Shown here: positions 17,485 to 20,852 of the stretch, piece by piece
How positions within the stretch are numbered: position 1 is the stretch's first letter
How the letters are laid out: every line of letters begins with the position of its first letter
IMG/VR virus record: IMGVR_UViG_3300022925_000224
Coordinates: 1-20,852 of that record
Direction: 5' to 3' (one strand)
DNA length: 20,852 bases
Origin: a virus
Notes under the pieces: model-generated
Database searches by the model: none
What the model was told of the DNA's origin: nothing
Seen by the model: only the letters and a program-made list of their open reading frames with translations
Made by a program: the position numbers and the translations under genes

Positions 17485-18210
17485 ATGGCACTTCCTAAGT
17501 GGACTGAAGAGCGTACTGCTCAACTTACCTCATTCGTAGGTGATGAATCACCTATTTCTCAAGCAACTGTTGCAGAAGCAGCAGAACAACTTGAAACCTC
17601 TACTCGTTCTATCTCTAGCAAATTGCGCAAGATGGGTTACGATGTAGTCCTCGCTTCTACCGCTGGCGGTAAGTCTTTCTCGGAAGACCAAGAAGCAACC
17701 CTCGCAGCTTTTGTCAATGACAACAGCGGTGAGTATACTTATGCTGAAATCGCTAATCACTTTGAAGATGGTGCATTCTCAGCTAAGTCAATCCAAGGCA
17801 AAATCTTGTCTATGGAACTGACTGGCCACGTCAAGCCAGCTCCTAAAGTAGAAACTGTACGCACGTACAGCGAAGCTGAAGAAGCCACCTTTATCGGTAT
17901 GGTTAATGACGGTGCTTTCGTTGAAGCTATCGCAGAAGCTCTGGATCGTAGCGTAAACTCTGTTCGTGGTAAGGCTCTGAGCCTCCTTCGTTCAGGCGAA
18001 ATCGCTGCTATTCCTAAGCAAGAGCACACTAAAGGTTCTGACAAAGAAGATCCTTTGGCTGCACTGACTAACATCGGTGACATGACTGTTGAAGCTATCG
18101 CTGAAGCTATTGGTAAGACAGCTCGTGGTGTTAAAACCATGCTGACTCGCCGTGGTCTGTCTGCTGCTGACTATGACGGCGCTGCTCGTCAACAGAAAGC
18201 TGCACAGTAA
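17485..18210 (+). CDS. Multi-repeat HTH DNA-binding protein (T5 D5-like by position)
   Basis: A 241-residue protein of about four SANT/HTH-like repeats: 'W(T)EERTAQLTSFV...SISSKLRKMG', 'FSEDQEATLAAFV...SIQGKILSM', 'YSEAEEATFIGMV...SVRGKALSLLRSG' and 'MTVEAIAEAIGKTARGVKTM' with LTRRGL. Each unit ends in a recognition-helix-like 'S(I/V)xxKxxxxx'. Between ligase and replicative helicase, T5 encodes its abundant dsDNA-binding protein D5 of similar size; position and repeats make this a D5-like candidate (inference). Codons are strongly optimised (CGT, CTG, ATC, GGT), unlike neighbours, and a good terminator follows, both signs of high expression. Confidence 0.82.
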   Translation: MALPKWTEERTAQLTSFVGDESPISQATVAEAAEQLETSTRSISSKLRKMGYDVVLASTAGGKSFSEDQEATLAAFVNDNSGEYTYAEIANHFEDGAFSAKSIQGKILSMELTGHVKPAPKVETVRTYSEAEEATFIGMVNDGAFVEAIAEALDRSVNSVRGKALSLLRSGEIAAIPKQEHTKGSDKEDPLAALTNIGDMTVEAIAEAIGKTARGVKTMLTRRGLSAADYDGAARQQKAAQ

Positions 18211-18226
18211 GTTGTTGTAAAACATG

Positions 18227-18266
18227 GCCTACACCTCTGCTTTAGGGCACGTGTAGGCTCTTTTTT
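18227..18266 (+). terminator. Rho-independent terminator
   Basis: GCCTACAC (18227-18234) pairs perfectly with GTGTAGGC (18251-18258); TGC/GCA inside the 16-nt loop can pair as well. A TCTTTTTT tract follows at 18259-18266. It ends the transcript carrying the abundant DNA-binding protein, and the helicase gene starts 14 nt later without a promoter of its own that I can see, so partial read-through probably sets helicase level. Confidence 0.9.
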
Positions 18267-18280
18267 GTTCGGGGGAACTG

Positions 18281-19630
18281 TTGAATATATCTAGTGCTAT
18301 TATCAAGCAGGTTATTTCATTGCGCGACTTTGAGACTTGGTCTTATCTGCGTAAGGAATACTTGCCTGCCGAATATCATAAGCTCCATGAGCTTATTGAT
18401 AAGCACTGTGAGAATTTTCATTCGCTCCCCTCGTTCGATGATCTCAAGCTTAGTATTCGCCATTCTGGTACGCAAGAAAAGATACACGCTATTGAAGCAG
18501 TTGATGTTGATGTAGACGCATATACTTTATTGCAATACCTCAAGAACGAATACACTCAGAAAGAAATTCTGAATTCGCTTGATAGTTACATTGATAATAC
18601 CGTACTGTTCGCAGATGCGGAAGAGTCAGTAGGACAACTACACCAGATCGTACTTGACATTGAAGAGAAAGTAGATTTGGAGGTTCCAGAAGAAAGTATG
18701 CAACGCATAAAACTTTTTGAACCTGAAGAAGAGATAGGGAAATATATTGGCCTCGGCTTAAACGCTGAATACGATCACGAGATAAAGTTCTCCCCCCGAG
18801 ACTTGGTTCTTGTAGGCGGTCGTAGAGGTGCTGGTAAATCCTTAACTTGTGCTAACATTGCTAATAATGTCGTTGAATCCGGTCGATCCGCTATTTATTT
18901 CACTATTGAGATGGATAGCCGCTCTGTTCTACAGCGTTGCTGTGCAATAGCGACTGGTGTGCCGTTTTCTCGTTTACGCACTAAAAATCTTAGTGTACTC
19001 GAATGGGAAAAAGTGGCTGGCTGGTGGGCAAATCGCTTCCAGCAAGGGCAAGAGCGTCTTATGGAATACAAAGAACACAGAGACTTTGAGAAGTTTCACG
19101 ATAAACTAACTACTAGCTGCGAGCTTCTCCCGACTCAGCAGTTACAAGTTGTTTACGATCCGTCTCTTACATTAGCTAAGATACGTGCAACGCTTGACAA
19201 GAAAGTCAAAGCATTAGACGTAGGTGTGATTATTGTAGACTATATAAACCAGGTTAAACGCTCTGCCGCTCCCGCACGAGGCGGGCAGTACGACTGGACT
19301 GAACAGATTGAAGTTAGTAAAGCACTGAAAGCTATGGCACAGGAGTATGAATGCACTGTATTCTCTCCATACCAAACAGACGCTACTGGTGAGGCTCGTT
19401 TCGCCAAAGGTATCTTGGACGCAGCGGATGCGGCCTATGCCTTGGAAACCTGGGATCACGAGGACAATTGCATGACTTTTAACTGTGTTAAAATGCGTGC
19501 CGCCAGTATGCGTTCGTTTTCATCTACTGTAGATTGGGAAACTCTAAAGATCGGGCCGGAAACTGCCCTGACTCCGAAAGAGAGAGAAGATAGTTCACAT
19601 AAGACTGACGAAACTATTGATGACCTTTGA
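18281..19630 (+). CDS. Replicative DNA helicase, DnaB family
   Basis: A 449-residue ring helicase that unwinds DNA at the fork. An N-terminal helical region (1-130) may bind primase. The RecA-type core starts near 165: Walker A GGRRGAGKS (179-187), a catalytic-glutamate region YFTIEMDSRSVLQRC, Walker B VGVIIVDYINQ with Asp320, and SPYQTDATGEARFAKG for the sensor and arginine-finger region. It starts with TTG at 18281, after a GGGGGAA site; no ATG fits. It lies downstream of a terminator, so expression depends on read-through. The stop is followed by a promoter nested in an inverted repeat. Confidence 0.94.
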   Translation: MNISSAIIKQVISLRDFETWSYLRKEYLPAEYHKLHELIDKHCENFHSLPSFDDLKLSIRHSGTQEKIHAIEAVDVDVDAYTLLQYLKNEYTQKEILNSLDSYIDNTVLFADAEESVGQLHQIVLDIEEKVDLEVPEESMQRIKLFEPEEEIGKYIGLGLNAEYDHEIKFSPRDLVLVGGRRGAGKSLTCANIANNVVESGRSAIYFTIEMDSRSVLQRCCAIATGVPFSRLRTKNLSVLEWEKVAGWWANRFQQGQERLMEYKEHRDFEKFHDKLTTSCELLPTQQLQVVYDPSLTLAKIRATLDKKVKALDVGVIIVDYINQVKRSAAPARGGQYDWTEQIEVSKALKAMAQEYECTVFSPYQTDATGEARFAKGILDAADAAYALETWDHEDNCMTFNCVKMRAASMRSFSSTVDWETLKIGPETALTPKEREDSSHKTDETIDDL

Positions 19631-19642
19631 CAAAAATAGTTC

Positions 19643-19671
19643 TTGACAATCCTGTCATTTTTGAGTATAAT
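19643..19671 (+). promoter_or_regulatory. Sigma70 promoter of the primase group
   Basis: TTGACA at 19643-19648 and TATAAT at 19666-19671, 17-bp spacer, with AAAAATAGTTC upstream and ATGTATTCT downstream. The expected start is near 19678, within the loop of the surrounding inverted repeat. Confidence 0.9.
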
Positions 19672-19700
19672 ATGTATTCTTGAGTGACAGGATTTTTTTT
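19648..19700 (+). terminator. Terminator-like inverted repeat around a promoter
   Basis: AATCCTGTCA (19648-19657) and TGACAGGATT (19685-19694) are perfect complements, and the right arm runs into eight T residues (19693-19700). Helicase read-through RNA could fold it and stop. RNA from the promoter inside contains only the right arm and cannot. The 27-nt loop and AT-rich stem make it a weak terminator at best. Confidence 0.5.
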
Positions 19701-19715
19701 AAATTGGAGAAAGAA

Positions 19716-19967
19716 GTGAACAACCGCATAGTTCCAAAGATTGACCTACTTTTTGATCAACTGCAGATTGCACTTGAAAACGAAAGGTACGAGACAGCTG
19801 ATCTTGCTCTAGCAAAACTATCAAAGTATTACATTCACTTTGACCAGGATTCTGCCGAGTACTATGAGTATGCTCAAAATGTAGTAGAAATTATGCTCAA
19901 CGGGGTTGACGAATCGTTTGAACCCTCAGAGATGGATGAATGGCACGACTTTGACCCGGACTGTTAA
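19716..19967 (+). CDS. Small acidic protein of unknown function
   Basis: An 83-residue helical protein: VNNRIVPKIDLLFDQLQIAL, then ENERYETADLALAKLSKYY, then an acidic end. Two amphipathic helices look like a TPR-like or dimerising hairpin. GTG 19716 was chosen because GGAG lies 6 nt upstream; the earlier TTG at 19680 falls inside the promoter hairpin. It sits between helicase and primase and shares one base with the primase start, so a link to the replisome is plausible. I recognise no family. Confidence 0.72.
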   Translation: MNNRIVPKIDLLFDQLQIALENERYETADLALAKLSKYYIHFDQDSAEYYEYAQNVVEIMLNGVDESFEPSEMDEWHDFDPDC

Positions 19968-20800
19968 TGAACGTACTCGATTTATTACAAAGTAAAGATA
20001 TTCCATACATACCTAAAGGTGCTGATTATTTGATTAGCTGCCTTAATCCTGAACACCCAGATCGTAACCCTAGTATGAGGGTAGATCAGGTTACTGGTAT
20101 CTTTAACTGTTTTTCTTGTGAGTACAAGGGAAATCTATTTACACATTTTGGGGAAAAGGCAAATCAATTACAAATACGCAGAGAACTTTTAAAGAAAAAA
20201 ATTGCTGAGAAACGTGCGGAAAGTATTGGTTTGTCTTTTCCCGAGAATGCTGTAGATTATACAGGTGAGTGGAGAGGTATTTCCAAAGAAACGTATGCAA
20301 CCTTTGAAGCCTTCGAGTCTACTGACCCAGAATTTATAAACCGTATAGTATTTCCTATAAGGGATACTACAGGTAAGATAGCTGCCTTTATTGGTAGACA
20401 TACCGCAATGGGTACTCCTAAGTATCTAAATAGTCCTCGCGGGGCTAAGATGCCTTTATATCCAAAGGTAAAGCCGCAGCGGGGTTCGATAATGTTGGTA
20501 GAAGGTATCTACGATATGCTTAACCTTCATGATAAGGGCTTGACTAATGCGGTATGCTGCTTTGGTGTAAAGAATGTAAATGAGGATAAATTAAGTATAC
20601 TTTCAATGCAGGGCGTTGACAGTATAGATGTATTCTTTGATAATGATGAGGCAGGTAAATCTGGTGCCTCTAAAATTAAGACAATGTGTGATACTCTCGG
20701 CTTAAACTGCCGTGTTATCCAGTTTGGTAACAAAGAGCTTGATGCAGGTGCTCTCACCTATTCACAGGTTCGCAGTTTAAAGAAGAAATTATATGAGTAA
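19967..20800 (+). CDS. DNA primase, DnaG-type (CHC2 zinc finger and Toprim)
   Basis: A 277-residue primase that should make RNA primers for the helicase-linked replisome. A zinc-binding head has Cys25, His30, Cys48 and Cys51 (CLNPEHPDRNPSMRV; FNCFSC). The Toprim domain has the acidic motif VEGIYDMLNL near 178 and DNDEAGKSG near 224. It is much shorter than bacterial DnaG and lacks the C-terminal helicase-binding domain, as usual for phage versions. There is no clear ribosome-binding site; TAATG coupling to the previous gene probably feeds ribosomes to it. The stop overlaps the next start by 8 nt. Confidence 0.92.
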   Translation: MNVLDLLQSKDIPYIPKGADYLISCLNPEHPDRNPSMRVDQVTGIFNCFSCEYKGNLFTHFGEKANQLQIRRELLKKKIAEKRAESIGLSFPENAVDYTGEWRGISKETYATFEAFESTDPEFINRIVFPIRDTTGKIAAFIGRHTAMGTPKYLNSPRGAKMPLYPKVKPQRGSIMLVEGIYDMLNLHDKGLTNAVCCFGVKNVNEDKLSILSMQGVDSIDVFFDNDEAGKSGASKIKTMCDTLGLNCRVIQFGNKELDAGALTYSQVRSLKKKLYE

Positions 20801-20852
20801 CCTTAAAGATGCCATATTCAAACTTGGCTATAAAAGATTTGGAACAGCAGCA
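20793..20852 (+). CDS. Start of the next gene (partial)
   Basis: ATG at 20793 opens a frame that stays open to the window edge: MSNLKDAIFKLGYKRFGTAA. It overlaps the primase by 8 nt in the usual style. Twenty residues are too few to name a family; the helix pattern 'AIFKLGYKRFGTAA' would suit an HTH or a polymerase-associated protein equally. Confidence 0.6.
   Translation, partial: MSNLKDAIFKLGYKRFGTAA

Noticed and set aside
17757-18140. Minus-strand open frame (127 codons) opposite the multi-repeat DNA-binding protein
   Set aside because: Same cause: strong codon bias of the + strand gene opens the antisense frame. No start signals and no recognisable domain.
18270-18275. TCGGGGG before the helicase counted with the RCGGGGY motif
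   Set aside because: Preceding base and following base both break the motif; it is simply the helicase ribosome-binding site.
1-20852. CRISPR arrays, insertion sequences, integrase or attachment sites
   Set aside because: No regularly spaced direct repeats, transposase motifs, or paired att-like repeats were seen on either strand.

Overview
This window is part of a tailed double-stranded DNA phage genome, probably of a gammaproteobacterial host. Genes are tightly packed, with 1-nt to 98-nt overlaps and many ATGA or TAATG junctions. They are transcribed from near-consensus sigma70 promoters, most separating operons. Base composition is AT-leaning by eye. The replication genes recall the T5 group: an NAD-dependent DNA ligase split into two genes, then an abundant-looking DNA-binding protein, a DnaB-type helicase and a small DnaG-type primase, plus a PC4-like ssDNA-binding protein upstream. 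This is resemblance by motif and gene order; no search was run.

Layout. (1) 1-3862, + strand: small phage genes, mostly of unknown function, plus a peroxiredoxin, ending at a terminator. (2) 3872-5091, - strand: a short operon with two tandem promoters encoding a SANT/HTH-like protein, a tiny membrane peptide, a basic protein, a ribosomal protein bS21 homologue and a MazG/HisE-type pyrophosphohydrolase. (3) 5122-11299, + strand: one operon of about 6 kb with glutaredoxin, a methyltransferase, an asparagine-synthase-type amidotransferase, the lysis genes (i-spanin, o-spanin, T4-type lysozyme), a DxD glycosyltransferase, a GT29 sialyltransferase-like enzyme and two tandem Fe(II)/2OG oxygenases. 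(4) 11296-14441: a conserved phage protein that seems to start at ATT, a cysteine-rich protein, ThyX, a DUF5664-type nucleotide hydrolase, an HTH-like protein and a second methyltransferase. (5) 14438-20852: two likely abundant DNA-binding proteins, PC4-like protein, split ligase, helicase, primase and the start of another gene.

How the genes fit together. ThyX, MazG-like and DUF5664 proteins would adjust nucleotide pools for the replication genes. Region 3 is the most unusual part: amidotransferase, methyltransferase, two glycosyltransferases and two oxygenases share one transcript with the lysis genes, which suggests a glycan or protein modification pathway working late in infection. Control of translation and transcription is the other theme: a phage bS21, an ATT start, a possible leaderless mRNA, three promoters nested in inverted repeats that only read-through RNA can fold, and a 134-nt leader able to hide its own ribosome-binding site.

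No tRNA, CRISPR array, insertion sequence or integrase was seen. No stretch longer than about 195 bases lacks a gene.
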